From Pseudomonadota bacterium (GTDB lineage Bacteria; Pseudomonadota; Gammaproteobacteria; Burkholderiales; Burkholderiaceae_C), in the NCBI GenBank assembly GCA_029779845.1, contig JAKOZT010000045.1, positions 1 to 51,779 on the forward strand: 51,779 nucleotides of DNA, in the 5' to 3' direction. The translations under genes were made by a program, and so were the position numbers. Shown here in pieces: positions 28,587 through 37,487 of this stretch. The notes under the pieces were generated by a model. That model was not told where the DNA came from. It saw only the letters and a program-made list of their open reading frames with translations, and did no database searches. How positions within the stretch are numbered: the first letter of the stretch is position 1; the number at the start of each line of letters is the position of its first letter.

Positions 28587-29275
28587 CGATGCCCGGCGCC
28601 GCGCTCGACGGCTGCCTGCGCCCGGTGCCTACCGGGATCGACGAGGCGATCGAGCTCTACCGCGTCGATCTCGAACGGCTCGCGCAGCGCGCCGACTGCT
28701 CGGCGCGCGAGGCTGCCGACGCGCAGCGCGCGGCGCGCTTCCACTTCGAGCGCGACCGCCGCCGCTACCTCGCGGCGCGCTACGCGCTGCGGCAGGTGCT
28801 GGCCTCGACCTTGTCGCTCGAGCCCGGTGCGATCCGCCTCGCCGAAGACGCCAACGGCAAGCCCTGCCTGGCCGGCGCGGCGGCGCGGGCCTGCCACTTC
28901 AACCTCAGCCACAGCGGCGGACTGGCGTTGATCGCGCTGAGCCGTGCGGCGCCGGTGGGCGTCGACCTCGAACTGGTCGGCGGCAAGGAGCCCGACGAAG
29001 GCCTGCTCGCCAGCTGCCTCAGCGCCGCCGAGCGCACGCAGTGGCCGGCCATCGCGCCGGCCGCGCGGCCGCGCGCCTTCCTCGACCTGTGGACGCGCAA
29101 GGAGGCGATGCTGAAGGCCGTGGGCATCGGGCTGCGGGTGGAGCCCTGCGATGTCGACGCGGGCTTCGGGCTTCAGGGCGCGACGCTGCGCGTCGGCGCG
29201 GATTCGGTGCGCGTGTGGACGATCGACACCGGCGATGCCGAGGTGGCGGCGGCCGTGGCGCGGGTGATCGCTTAA
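28583..29275 (+). CDS. 4'-phosphopantetheinyl transferase, Sfp type
   Basis: This enzyme loads phosphopantetheine from CoA onto the serine of T and ACP domains and so activates the two megasynthases upstream. It has 230 residues. The three family motifs are present: FNLSHSGGLALIAL (about 110), VGVDLE (about 125, Mg-binding Asp and Glu) and WTRKEAMLKA (about 170). The start at 28583 overlaps the hydrolase stop as ATGA and gives MTMPGAAL. It is the last gene of the operon and ends 16 bases before the end of the opposing methyltransferase gene. Confidence 0.93.
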   Translation: MTMPGAALDGCLRPVPTGIDEAIELYRVDLERLAQRADCSAREAADAQRAARFHFERDRRRYLAARYALRQVLASTLSLEPGAIRLAEDANGKPCLAGAAARACHFNLSHSGGLALIALSRAAPVGVDLELVGGKEPDEGLLASCLSAAERTQWPAIAPAARPRAFLDLWTRKEAMLKAVGIGLRVEPCDVDAGFGLQGATLRVGADSVRVWTIDTGDAEVAAAVARVIA

Positions 29276-29291
29276 GGCCGCCGCGCCCCGA

Positions 29292-30107
29292 TCACGCGCT
29301 GCGGTCGAGGCAGAAACCCGAGTACGACGTCAGCGACCGGTCGGGGCGGCCGGGAATCTGCAGGAGCTTGGCCGGGTTCGTCCAGTTCTCCCGGACGCGG
29401 TAGCCCAGCGCGGCCAGGCCGCGCACGAGCGACGCCTGGGTCTGGACGCGATAAGGGCAGAACGCCGTGCCGATGCTGTTGACGGTGAAGTAACTCGCTT
29501 CCGGATGGATCGGCGTGGTGTTGATGACGATGCGCCTGGGCTTGGTCTGCCAGTTCGCGAGCAGGCTGCCCAGCGTGTCGGGAAGGTACTGGAGCACGCC
29601 CGAGGCGAACAGCAGATCGCAGCCGTCGCCGTCGTCGAAGCGATCGGTGAAGGACAGGCTGGCGCCGTCGCCGCGCTCGGCGGCCAGCTTGCGCCCGTGC
29701 TCGACCACCGCGCTCACGTCGTGCACCGTCCAGCGCATGTCGGGCCAGGGAGCGAGGGCGTCCCGAAACGCCAGGTACTTGATGCCGATGTTGCCGCCCA
29801 CGTCGAGCACGCTGCGCAGTCCCTCGATCGCCGAACGCTGAATCCAGTACACCGCCGGATAGTCGTGCTGCTCTCTGCGCACGCGCGCTTCGTACATCTG
29901 CACCGTCGAAGACTGGTCGTAGCCGACGGCGCCGTACTCCTTCGCGGCACGCTCCGCGTCTGCCCAGCTGTCGTAAACACCGAAGAAGAGGTTGTCGCCG
30001 CGGTTGCGGACGAAGCGCTCGCGCTCCGCTTCGAGGCGGCGCGCCCGCGCCGGCGCGCGATCGTCGAGCCGGTCGGCCAGCGAATGAAGCAGTGCTGAAA
30101 TGTTCAT
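29292..30107 (-). CDS. Putative methyltransferase, TIGR04325-like
   Basis: This 271-residue protein resembles the TIGR04325 putative methyltransferase family often found in polysaccharide and O-antigen loci. It shows FFGVYDSWADA (41-51), GYDQSSTVQMYEA, YPAVYWIQRS (83-92) and a SAM-binding glycine loop VLDVGGNIGIKYL (100-112). A later FASGVLQYLPD motif is typical of class I methyltransferases. The open frame runs further upstream, but the ATG at 30107 is preceded by AAGGGGA and is preferred. It converges on the NRPS operon and diverges from folC across 145 bases. It may tailor the NRPS product or a sugar; the substrate is unknown. Confidence 0.75.
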   Translation of the reverse strand: MNISALLHSLADRLDDRAPARARRLEAERERFVRNRGDNLFFGVYDSWADAERAAKEYGAVGYDQSSTVQMYEARVRREQHDYPAVYWIQRSAIEGLRSVLDVGGNIGIKYLAFRDALAPWPDMRWTVHDVSAVVEHGRKLAAERGDGASLSFTDRFDDGDGCDLLFASGVLQYLPDTLGSLLANWQTKPRRIVINTTPIHPEASYFTVNSIGTAFCPYRVQTQASLVRGLAALGYRVRENWTNPAKLLQIPGRPDRSLTSYSGFCLDRSA

Positions 30108-30252
30108 CCGATTTCCCCTTCGCGTCGTGGCGTCGTGGCGCCGCGGCGCGAGTGTTGCACGCCGATGGCCGGATGGTCGGTTCGGGGAAGTACGCAAGGC
30201 ACAATCGCCGGACAGTGCCGCGCACTGGCAACGCGCGCGGCTTCGACGTTTC

Positions 30253-31551
30253 ATGACACCCCAGACACTCCCCGACTGGCTGGCCCATTGCGCCGGCATG
30301 CACCCCACCGAGATCGACCTGTCGCTCGAACGCGTGGTCGAGGTCCGCTCGCGCCTCGGTTTGAACTTCAGCGCCCCGGTGATCGCCGTTGCCGGCACCA
30401 ACGGCAAGGGTTCCACCTGCGCGATGCTCGAAGCCATCGCGCTGCAGGCCGGCTACCGCGTCGGGCTGTACGCCAAGCCGCACCTCGTGCACTTCGAGGA
30501 GCGCTGCCGCGTCGGCGGCCGCATGGTCGATGCCGCCGCGCTGCTGCCGCACTTCGAGGCGGTGGAAGCCGCGCGCGGCGAGATCACGCTGAGCATCTTC
30601 GAGTTCACCACGCTGGCGATCGCGCGGCTGCTGGCGCACGAGCCGCTCGATCTCGTCATCCTCGAAGTGGGCCTGGGCGGTCGCTTCGACGCGGTCAACG
30701 CCTTCGACGCCGACTGCGCCGTGATCACCAGCATCGCGCTGGACCACACCGAGTTCCTCGGCCCCGACCGCGAGTCGATCGGGCGCGAGAAGGCCGGCAT
30801 CATGCGCGCCGGCAAGCCGGCGATCGTCAGCGATCCGGTGGCGCCGCGCAGCGTGATCGACGAGGCCGCGCGCATCGGCGCCGACCTGCGCCTGCTCGGG
30901 CGCGACTTCAGCATCGGCGGCGACCGCCAGCAGTGGAACTGGGCCGGCCGCGAGCGGCGCTACAACGGCCTGGCCTACCCGGCGCTGCGCGGCGCCAACC
31001 AACTGCTCAACGCCGCCGGCGTGCTGGCCGCCTTCGAGGCGCTGCGCGAGCGCCTGCCGATCACCGCGCAGGCGGTGCGCACGGGCTTCGCGCTGGTCGA
31101 GCTGCCGGGGCGCTTCCAGATCGTCGCCGGCCAGCCCGCGCTGGTGCTCGACGTCGCGCACAACCCGCATTCGGTCGCCGCGCTGGCCGAGAACCTCGAC
31201 CAGATGGGCTTCTACCCGCGCACGCACGCGGTGTTCGGCGCGATGCGCGACAAGGACGTCGGGACGATCCTCACCCGCATGGCGCCGCTCGTCGACGAAT
31301 GGCACTTCACCGACCTGCCGATCGCGCGCGCGGCGCGCGCTGAAGAATTGGCGCAGTTGCATGCCTCGCTGGGCTGCAAGGGGCCGGGGCCGGTGGGCGT
31401 GCACTGCCACGAGTCGCCGGCGCAGGCCCTGGCCGCCTGCGTCGCCGCGGCGGACCCCGCTGATAGAATCGTCGTCTTCGGATCGTTCTACACCGTCGGC
31501 GGTGTGCTGAAGGACGGCCTGCCCCGCCTCGGCGCGCGGCACGTCGGCTGA
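30253..31551 (+). CDS. folC: Folylpolyglutamate synthase/dihydrofolate synthase
   Basis: FolC adds glutamate to dihydropteroate and then to reduced folates, which retains the cofactor in the cell. The start at 30253 gives 432 residues beginning MTPQTLPDWLAHCAGMHPTEIDL, the family N-terminus. The ATP loop is GTNGKGSTCAML near residue 48. The omega-loop and second ATP motif SIALDHTEFLG and the C-terminal VLDVAHNPHSV stretch are present. It begins the folC-dedD-cvpA-purF run that normally follows accD directly. Confidence 0.96.
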   Translation: MTPQTLPDWLAHCAGMHPTEIDLSLERVVEVRSRLGLNFSAPVIAVAGTNGKGSTCAMLEAIALQAGYRVGLYAKPHLVHFEERCRVGGRMVDAAALLPHFEAVEAARGEITLSIFEFTTLAIARLLAHEPLDLVILEVGLGGRFDAVNAFDADCAVITSIALDHTEFLGPDRESIGREKAGIMRAGKPAIVSDPVAPRSVIDEAARIGADLRLLGRDFSIGGDRQQWNWAGRERRYNGLAYPALRGANQLLNAAGVLAAFEALRERLPITAQAVRTGFALVELPGRFQIVAGQPALVLDVAHNPHSVAALAENLDQMGFYPRTHAVFGAMRDKDVGTILTRMAPLVDEWHFTDLPIARAARAEELAQLHASLGCKGPGPVGVHCHESPAQALAACVAAADPADRIVVFGSFYTVGGVLKDGLPRLGARHVG

Positions 31552-31572
31552 GCACCGCGCCCGACGCACCGC

Positions 31573-32337
31573 ATGGGTCTGCTGTCGTTCTTCCGGCGCC
31601 GCACGAACGCTGCCGACACCTCTTCCGCGAGGTCGCTCGAATCCACCGACGAGGTCGCGATGGCGCGCACGCGCGCGCGCCGCCGCCTGATGGGCGCGCT
31701 GGTGCTGGTGATCGCCGGCGTGATCGGCTTCCCGCTGGTGTTCGAGAGCCAGCCGCGCCCGCTGCCGGTGGACATCCCGATCGAGATTCCGCGCAAGGAC
31801 GGCGCGCCCGCGCTGGCGATGCCGCCGGCGCGCGTGGCCGCGGGCAAGGCCTCGACGCCGCTGGTGGCTTCGCCGCGCGAGGAGGCGCCGCCGCCGGCCG
31901 AAGAAAAGCCGGCCGACAAGCCCGTGGAGAAGCCGGCCGAGAAACCTGCCGAAAAAGCGGCCGAAAAACCCGAACCGAAAAAGCCCGCTGCCGCACCCGA
32001 CGCCGCGCGCGCCAAGGCGCTGCTCGAAGGCAAGGCCGAAGCGAAGGCCGAGGTGAAGCCGGCGGCCGCCAAGCCCGCCGAGGCCAAGCCCGAGCCGGCG
32101 CGCGAGGGCGGCCGCTTCGTCGTGCAGGCCGGCGCCTTCGCCGATGCCGCCGCGGCGCGCGAGATGCGCGCCAAGCTCGACAAGATCGGCCTGAAGAGCT
32201 ACACGCAGGTCGTCGAAACCTCCTCGGGCAGCCGCACGCGCGTGCGCGCCGGCCCCTACGCCACGCGCGACGAAGCCGAGCGTGCGCTCGCCAAGGCCAA
32301 GGCGGCCGGCGTCGGCGCGGTGGTGCTGACGCTTTGA
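31573..32337 (+). CDS. dedD: SPOR-domain cell-division protein, DedD-like
   Basis: DedD-type proteins are bitopic inner-membrane proteins. Their SPOR domain binds denuded glycan strands at the septum. The 254 residues show a cytoplasmic basic start, one membrane segment (LMGALVLVIAGVIGFPLVF, about 40-58), a long Lys/Ala/Pro/Glu periplasmic linker and a C-terminal SPOR domain (RFVVQAGAFADAAAAREMRA to VVLTL). Position between folC and cvpA matches the E. coli order. The stop overlaps a possible TTG of the next frame, but cvpA more likely starts at 32349. Confidence 0.9.
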   Translation: MGLLSFFRRRTNAADTSSARSLESTDEVAMARTRARRRLMGALVLVIAGVIGFPLVFESQPRPLPVDIPIEIPRKDGAPALAMPPARVAAGKASTPLVASPREEAPPPAEEKPADKPVEKPAEKPAEKAAEKPEPKKPAAAPDAARAKALLEGKAEAKAEVKPAAAKPAEAKPEPAREGGRFVVQAGAFADAAAAREMRAKLDKIGLKSYTQVVETSSGSRTRVRAGPYATRDEAERALAKAKAAGVGAVVLTL

Positions 32338-32348
32338 AGGGCGAGGCG

Positions 32349-32858
32349 ATGGACGTCTTCGCGCAGATCGGCTGGGTCGACGCGGCGCTGCTGGCCGTGC
32401 TCGCGCTGTCGGTGATCGTCGGCCTGCTGCGCGGCTTCGTCTTCGAGCTGCTGTCGCTGGCCGGCTGGATCGCCGCGTGGTTCGCGGCGCAATGGTTCGC
32501 GCCGGTGGCGGCGCCCTACGTGCCGGTGGGCGCGCCGGGCTCGGCGCTGAACCTCGGCGTGGCCTTCGCGGTCGTCTTCGTGCTGGCGCTGATCGTCTGG
32601 GCGATCGCGGCGCGGCTGATCCGCCTCGTGATCCGCGCGACGCCGCTGAGCCTGCCCGACCGCGCGCTCGGCGCGCTGTTCGGCGCGCTGCGCGGCGGGG
32701 TGCTGCTGCTGGCGGTGGCCGCGGTGGTCGCGCTGACGCCGGCGGTGCGCTCGGCCGCATGGCAGCACTCGCGCGGCGCCGGCGTGCTGGCCCTGCTGCT
32801 GGATGGATTGATGCCGTTGCTGCCGCCGCAGGTGGCCGCGCAGCTGAACAGGAGTTGA
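32349..32858 (+). CDS. cvpA: CvpA-family membrane protein
   Basis: CvpA is a small inner-membrane protein required for colicin V export in E. coli and linked to envelope stress; its molecular role is not settled. The 169-residue protein has four likely membrane segments (about 9-27, 33-52, 68-90 and 108-130) and the conserved GLLRGFVFELLSLAGWIAA region. ATG at 32349 follows GGGCGAGG and is preferred over an in-frame TTG at 32334. It lies four bases before purF, as in many proteobacteria. Confidence 0.92.
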   Translation: MDVFAQIGWVDAALLAVLALSVIVGLLRGFVFELLSLAGWIAAWFAAQWFAPVAAPYVPVGAPGSALNLGVAFAVVFVLALIVWAIAARLIRLVIRATPLSLPDRALGALFGALRGGVLLLAVAAVVALTPAVRSAAWQHSRGAGVLALLLDGLMPLLPPQVAAQLNRS

Positions 32859-32862
32859 TGAC

Positions 32863-34398
32863 ATGTGTGGCATCGTCGGCGTGATCTCGGGCTCGCCGGT
32901 CAACCAGCTGATCTACGACGCGCTGCTGCTGCTGCAGCACCGCGGCCAGGATGCCGCCGGCATCGTCACGATGCAGGGCACCAAGTGCTTCATGCACAAG
33001 GCGCGCGGCATGGTGCGCGACGTCTTCCGCACCCGCAACATGCGCGCGCTGCCGGGCAACGTGGGCCTCGGCCAGGTGCGCTACCCGACCGCCGGCAACG
33101 CCTGGAGCGAGGAAGAGGCGCAGCCCTTCTACGTCAACGCGCCCTTCGGCATCGTGCTGGTGCACAACGGCAACCTGACCAACGCGCACTCGCTGAAGAA
33201 GGAACTGTTCGACGTCGACCGCCGCCACATCAACACCGAGAGCGACACCGAGGTGCTGATCAACGTGCTCGCGCACGAACTCGAACAGGCTGCGCGCGAC
33301 CTGCCGTTGACGCCCGAGGCGATCTTCAAGGCGGTCGGCGTGGTGCACCAGCGGCTGAAGGGCTCGTACGCGGTGATCGCGCTGATCGCCGGCCACGGGC
33401 TGCTCGCGTTCCGCGACCCCTTCGGCATCCGCCCGCTGTGCTTCGGCGAAGCCGATTCGCACCAGGGCTCGCCAGGCCGCGAGGTGATGGTGGCCAGCGA
33501 ATCGGTGGCGCTCGAAGGCACCGGCCACAAGCTGGTGCGCGACGTGGCGCCGGGCGAAGCGATCTTCATCGACCTGCAGGGCCGCGTGCATGCGCGGCAA
33601 TGCGCCGAGCATCCGAGCCTGAACCCCTGCATGTTCGAGTTCGTCTACCTCGCGCGGCCCGATTCGGTGATGGACGGCGTGTCGGTCTACCAGGCGCGCC
33701 TGAACATGGGCGAGACGCTCGCGCAGCGGCTGATCTCGACGATGCCGCCGAGCGAGATCGACGTGGTGATCCCGATCCCCGAGTCGAGCCGGCCTTCGGC
33801 GATGCAGCTGGCGCAGAAGATCGGCAAGCCATACCGCGAGGGCTTCGTGAAGAACCGCTATGTCGGCCGCACCTTCATCATGCCGGGGCAGGGCATGCGC
33901 AAGAAGTCGGTGCGCCAGAAGCTCAACGCGATCGCCAGCGAGTTCAAGGGCCGCAACGTGCTGCTGGTCGACGACTCGATCGTGCGCGGCACCACCTCGA
34001 AGGAGATCGTGCAGATGGCGCGCGAGGCCGGCGCGCGCAAGGTCTACATGGCCTCGGCGGCGCCGCCGGTGCGCTTCCCGAACGTCTACGGCATCGACAT
34101 GCCGACCAAGGACGAGCTGATCGCGCACAACCGCAGCACCGAGGAGATCCGCCAGTACATCGGCGCCGACGCGCTGATCTACCAGGACGTGGCGGCGATG
34201 AAGAAGGTGGTGGGCACGCTGAACCCGAAGCTCGACGGCTTCGAGGCCTCGTGCTTCGACGGCGTCTACATCACCGGCGACGTGTCGGCGGCCGACTTCG
34301 AGGCGCTCGCCGCGCAGCGCAGGAGCCAGGGCGAAGAGGAAGAGGGCGCCGACGAGCGCTCGCGCCTCGCGCTGCACAACGCCTCGGAGGCCGGCTGA
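32863..34398 (+). CDS. purF: Amidophosphoribosyltransferase
   Basis: PurF makes phosphoribosylamine from PRPP and glutamine, the first committed step of purine synthesis. It has 511 residues. The N-terminal nucleophile is Cys2 (MCGIVGVISGSP), exposed after Met removal, and QHRGQDAAGI belongs to the glutaminase domain. The PRPP loop is VLLVDDSIVRGTTSKEI near residue 366. The stop overlaps the metZ start (TGATG at 34396-34400). Confidence 0.98.
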   Translation: MCGIVGVISGSPVNQLIYDALLLLQHRGQDAAGIVTMQGTKCFMHKARGMVRDVFRTRNMRALPGNVGLGQVRYPTAGNAWSEEEAQPFYVNAPFGIVLVHNGNLTNAHSLKKELFDVDRRHINTESDTEVLINVLAHELEQAARDLPLTPEAIFKAVGVVHQRLKGSYAVIALIAGHGLLAFRDPFGIRPLCFGEADSHQGSPGREVMVASESVALEGTGHKLVRDVAPGEAIFIDLQGRVHARQCAEHPSLNPCMFEFVYLARPDSVMDGVSVYQARLNMGETLAQRLISTMPPSEIDVVIPIPESSRPSAMQLAQKIGKPYREGFVKNRYVGRTFIMPGQGMRKKSVRQKLNAIASEFKGRNVLLVDDSIVRGTTSKEIVQMAREAGARKVYMASAAPPVRFPNVYGIDMPTKDELIAHNRSTEEIRQYIGADALIYQDVAAMKKVVGTLNPKLDGFEASCFDGVYITGDVSAADFEALAAQRRSQGEEEEGADERSRLALHNASEAG

Positions 34399-35642
34399 TG
34401 AGCGACAAGCGCATTCCGCGCGTCGACCTGCCCGAAGGCACGCGCCTCGACACGCTGGCCGTGCGCGAGGGCCTGCCCGCCAGCCCCTGGGGCGAGAACA
34501 GCGAGGCGCTGTTCCTCACCAGCAGCTTCCGCCAGCCCGATGCGGCGACTGCCGCGGCGCGCTTCGCCAACGAGGAAGAGGCCTTCATCTACTCGCGCTT
34601 CACCAATCCGACGGTGATGATGTTCGAGCGCCGCCTCGCCGCGCTGGAAGGCGCGCCGGCCTGCATTGCCACCTCCAGCGGCATGAGCGCGATCCTGCTG
34701 CTCGGCATGGGCCTGCTGAAGGCCGGCGACCACGTGGTCTGCTCGCAAAGCGTGTTCGGCTCGACCATCATGCTGTTCGGCCGCGAGTTCGCGAAGTTCG
34801 GCGTCGAGACGAGCTTCGTCTCGCAGACCGACGTGGCGCAGTGGCGCGCTGCGATCAGGCCGAACACGAAGCTGCTGTTCGCCGAATCGCCCACCAACCC
34901 GCTGACCGAGGTGTGCGACATCGCGGCGCTGTCGGCGATCGCGAAGCAGGCCGGGGCGTGGCTGGCGGTCGACAACTGCTTCTGCTCGCCGGCGCTGCAA
35001 CGGCCGATGGAATACGGCGCCGACCTGGTCATCCACTCCGGCACCAAGTACCTCGACGGCCAGGGCCGCGTGATCGCCGGCGCGATCTGCGCCAGCGAGG
35101 CGCTGGTCGACGAGAGGTTCATGCCGGTGATGCGCAGCGCCGGCATGAGCCTGTCGCCCTTCAACGCCTGGGTGGTGCTGAAGGGGCTGGAGACGCTCGC
35201 GATCCGCATGGAGGCGCAGAGCCGCCGCGCGCTCGAGCTGGCGCGCTGGCTGGAGGCGCAGCCGCAGGTCGAGCGCGTCTACTACCCCGGCCTCGAATCG
35301 CACCCGCAGCATGCGCTGGCGATGGCGCAGCAATCGGGCTGCGGCGGCGCGGTGGTGTCGTTCATCGTGCGCGGGGCAGCTGAAGGCGGCGCCGCGCAGG
35401 CGCGCCAGAATGCCTTCCACGTGATCGACCATACGCGCGTGTGCTCGATCACCGCCAACCTCGGCGACACCAAGACCACCATCACCCATCCGGCGAGCAC
35501 CTCGCATGGGCGCCTCAGCGAAGAGCAGCGCCAGGCGGCGGGCATCACGCAGGGCATGATCCGCGTGGCCGTCGGCCTGGAAGACGTTCGCGACCTGCAG
35601 GCCGACCTGCAGCGCGGCCTGTCAACGCTGTCGATGCTGTGA
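34398..35642 (+). CDS. metZ: O-succinylhomoserine sulfhydrylase
   Basis: MetZ makes homocysteine directly from O-succinylhomoserine and sulfide with PLP. It has 414 residues and the Cys/Met-metabolism fold: [20 protein letters not shown] near 70-90, the SSGMSAI phosphate-binding stretch, and the PLP lysine in [13 protein letters not shown] near 217. Coupling to purF by a one-base overlap is typical of beta- and gammaproteobacteria. A cystathionine gamma-synthase is the main alternative; context and N-terminal pattern favour MetZ. Confidence 0.94.
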   Translation: MSDKRIPRVDLPEGTRLDTLAVREGLPASPWGENSEALFLTSSFRQPDAATAAARFANEEEAFIYSRFTNPTVMMFERRLAALEGAPACIATSSGMSAILLLGMGLLKAGDHVVCSQSVFGSTIMLFGREFAKFGVETSFVSQTDVAQWRAAIRPNTKLLFAESPTNPLTEVCDIAALSAIAKQAGAWLAVDNCFCSPALQRPMEYGADLVIHSGTKYLDGQGRVIAGAICASEALVDERFMPVMRSAGMSLSPFNAWVVLKGLETLAIRMEAQSRRALELARWLEAQPQVERVYYPGLESHPQHALAMAQQSGCGGAVVSFIVRGAAEGGAAQARQNAFHVIDHTRVCSITANLGDTKTTITHPASTSHGRLSEEQRQAAGITQGMIRVAVGLEDVRDLQADLQRGLSTLSML

Positions 35643-35658
35643 AGAACGCCGAACAACA

Positions 35659-37053
35659 ATGACCCGCAGAGTCCGCACCCGCATCGCCCCGTCGCCGACG
35701 GGCTTCCTCCACCTCGGCACGGCGCGCACCGCGCTGTTCTCCTGGGCCTTCGCGCGCCACCACGGCGGCGACTTCATCCTGCGCATCGAGGACACCGACG
35801 TCGCGCGTTCGACGCAGGAAGCGGTCGACCAGATCATCGCGGCGATGAAGTGGCTGCGCCTCGACCACGACGAGGGGCCGTACTACCAGATGCAGCGGCT
35901 GGACCGCTACAAGCAGGTGGTCGACCAGATGCTCGCGAAAGGCACGGCCTACCACTGCTACTGCACGCCCGAGGAGCTGGAGGCGATGCGCGAGGCGCAG
36001 CGCGCGCGCGGCGAGAAGCCGCGCTACGACGGCCGCTGGCGCCCCGAGCCGGGCAAGGCGCTGCCGCCGGTGCCGGCCGGCGCGAAGCCGGTGGTGCGCT
36101 TTCGCAACCCGGTGGACGGCGACGTGACCTGGAACGACATGGTCAAGGGCCCGATCACGATCTCGAACCGCGAGCTCGACGACCTGATCATCTGCCGCCC
36201 CGACGGCACGCCGACCTACAACTTCTGCGTGGTGGTCGACGACTGGGACATGCAGATCAGCCACGTGATCCGCGGCGACGACCACGTCAACAACACGCCG
36301 CGCCAGATCAACATCCTGCGCGCGCTCGGCGCCGAGCTGCCCGAGTACGGCCACGTGCCGATGATCCTCGGGCCCGACGGCGACAAGCTCTCCAAGCGCC
36401 ACGGCGCGGTCAGCGTGATGCAGTACGAGGAGGGCGGCTACCTGCCCGACGCGATGGTCAACTACCTCGCGCGCCTGGGCTGGAGCCACGGCGACGACGA
36501 GCTGTTCGACCGCGAGCAGCTGGTGGCCTGGTTCGACGGCAGCCACCTCGCGCGCAGCCCGGCGCAGTGGGACGCGGCCAAGCTCAACTGGGTCAACGCG
36601 CACGTGATCAAGCACACGCCGGATGCCGAGCTGGCGGCGCTGGTGGCCGCGCAGTTCGCCTCGCGCGGCGCGAGCGTCGCCGCCGATGCGCTGCTGGAAC
36701 AGCGCTGTGCGCTCTTCAAGGACCGCTGCGCGACGCTGGTCGAGCTGGCCGACTGGCTGGCGATGTACGTCGTCGACGTGAGCCCGCGCGAGGAGGATGT
36801 CGCGCAGCACGTCACCGACGCGGTGCGCCCGGCCTTGCAGGCGCTGCGCGACCGGCTGGCCGCGATCGACTGGGACAAGGGCACGATTGCCGGCGCGATC
36901 AAGGAGACGCTCGCCGCGCACGGCCTGAAGATGCCGCAGCTCGCGCACGCGCTGCGCGTGCTGGTGTGCGGCCGCGTGCAGACGCCCTCGATCGACGCGG
37001 TGCTGGCGCTGTTCCCCCGCGAGACGGTGCTGCGCAGATTGCAGGGCGTCTGA
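35659..37053 (+). CDS. gltX: Glutamyl-tRNA synthetase
   Basis: GltX charges tRNA-Glu with glutamate. It has 464 residues. The HIGH-type motif is in [20 protein letters not shown] at the N-terminus and the KMSKS-type motif is KLSKRHGA near residue 244. It starts 16 bases after metZ. The tRNA-Glu gene it would serve lies about 180 bases downstream, in the tRNA cluster. Confidence 0.97.
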   Translation: MTRRVRTRIAPSPTGFLHLGTARTALFSWAFARHHGGDFILRIEDTDVARSTQEAVDQIIAAMKWLRLDHDEGPYYQMQRLDRYKQVVDQMLAKGTAYHCYCTPEELEAMREAQRARGEKPRYDGRWRPEPGKALPPVPAGAKPVVRFRNPVDGDVTWNDMVKGPITISNRELDDLIICRPDGTPTYNFCVVVDDWDMQISHVIRGDDHVNNTPRQINILRALGAELPEYGHVPMILGPDGDKLSKRHGAVSVMQYEEGGYLPDAMVNYLARLGWSHGDDELFDREQLVAWFDGSHLARSPAQWDAAKLNWVNAHVIKHTPDAELAALVAAQFASRGASVAADALLEQRCALFKDRCATLVELADWLAMYVVDVSPREEDVAQHVTDAVRPALQALRDRLAAIDWDKGTIAGAIKETLAAHGLKMPQLAHALRVLVCGRVQTPSIDAVLALFPRETVLRRLQGV

Positions 37054-37068
37054 AAATATGGCTATACT
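37039..37068 (+). promoter_or_regulatory. Sigma-70 promoter of the tRNA cluster
   Basis: TTGCAG (37039-37044) and TATACT (37063-37068) are 18 bases apart and end about 46 bases before tRNA-Ala. The -35 box overlaps the end of gltX. The bases after the -10 (CGCGGTC) form a GC-rich discriminator, the feature that makes stable-RNA promoters sensitive to ppGpp/DksA. Confidence 0.75.
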
Positions 37069-37114
37069 CGCGGTCTCGCTTGAAACTGCGACTGCTGCAC
37101 CAACGGCATCAAAC

Positions 37115-37190
<76 letters not shown>

Positions 37191-37234
37191 CAACAGCCGA
37201 TGCGCAGCGCGGGATCGAGCGGATGAAGGATTGA

Positions 37235-37310
37235 GTCCCCTTCGTCTAGAGGCCTAGGACACGACCCTTTCACGGTTGTAACAGGGGTTCGAATCCCCTA
37301 GGGGACGCCA
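37235..37310 (+). tRNA. tRNA-Glu (anticodon TTC)
   Basis: The acceptor stem GTCCCCT pairs with AGGGGAC, with CCA encoded at 37308-37310. Anticodon stem CGACC/GGTTG holds loop CTTTCAC, anticodon TTC. The T-arm is GGGGTTCGAATCCCC. Confidence 0.96.
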
Positions 37311-37356
37311 AGTTTCGGCAGCGCTTGAGGAGCAATCCTGAAGCTGCCGGCCACGC

Positions 37357-37433
37357 GGAGTGGTAGTTCAGTTGGTTAGAATACCGGCCTGTCACGCCGG
37401 GGGTCGCGGGTTCGAGCCCCGTCCACTCCGCCA
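37357..37433 (+). tRNA. tRNA-Asp (anticodon GTC)
   Basis: The acceptor stem GGAGTGG pairs with CCACTCC, discriminator base G, with CCA encoded at 37431-37433. Anticodon stem CCGGC/GCCGG holds loop CTGTCAC, anticodon GTC. It ends the tRNA cluster and is followed directly by the terminator. Confidence 0.96.
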
Positions 37434-37442
37434 AGCACAAAA

Positions 37443-37474
37443 AACGCCCCGCCGGCTTCCCGGCGGGGCGTTTG
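37443..37474. terminator. Bidirectional Rho-independent terminator
   Basis: A perfect 14-bp stem (AAACGCCCCGCCGG at 37443-37456 with CCGGCGGGGCGTTT at 37461-37474) has loop CTTC. An A-run precedes it and T-rich sequence follows, so it can stop the tRNA transcript from the left and the ugd transcript from the right. Confidence 0.9.
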
Positions 37475-37487
37475 TCTTTCGGGCCGT

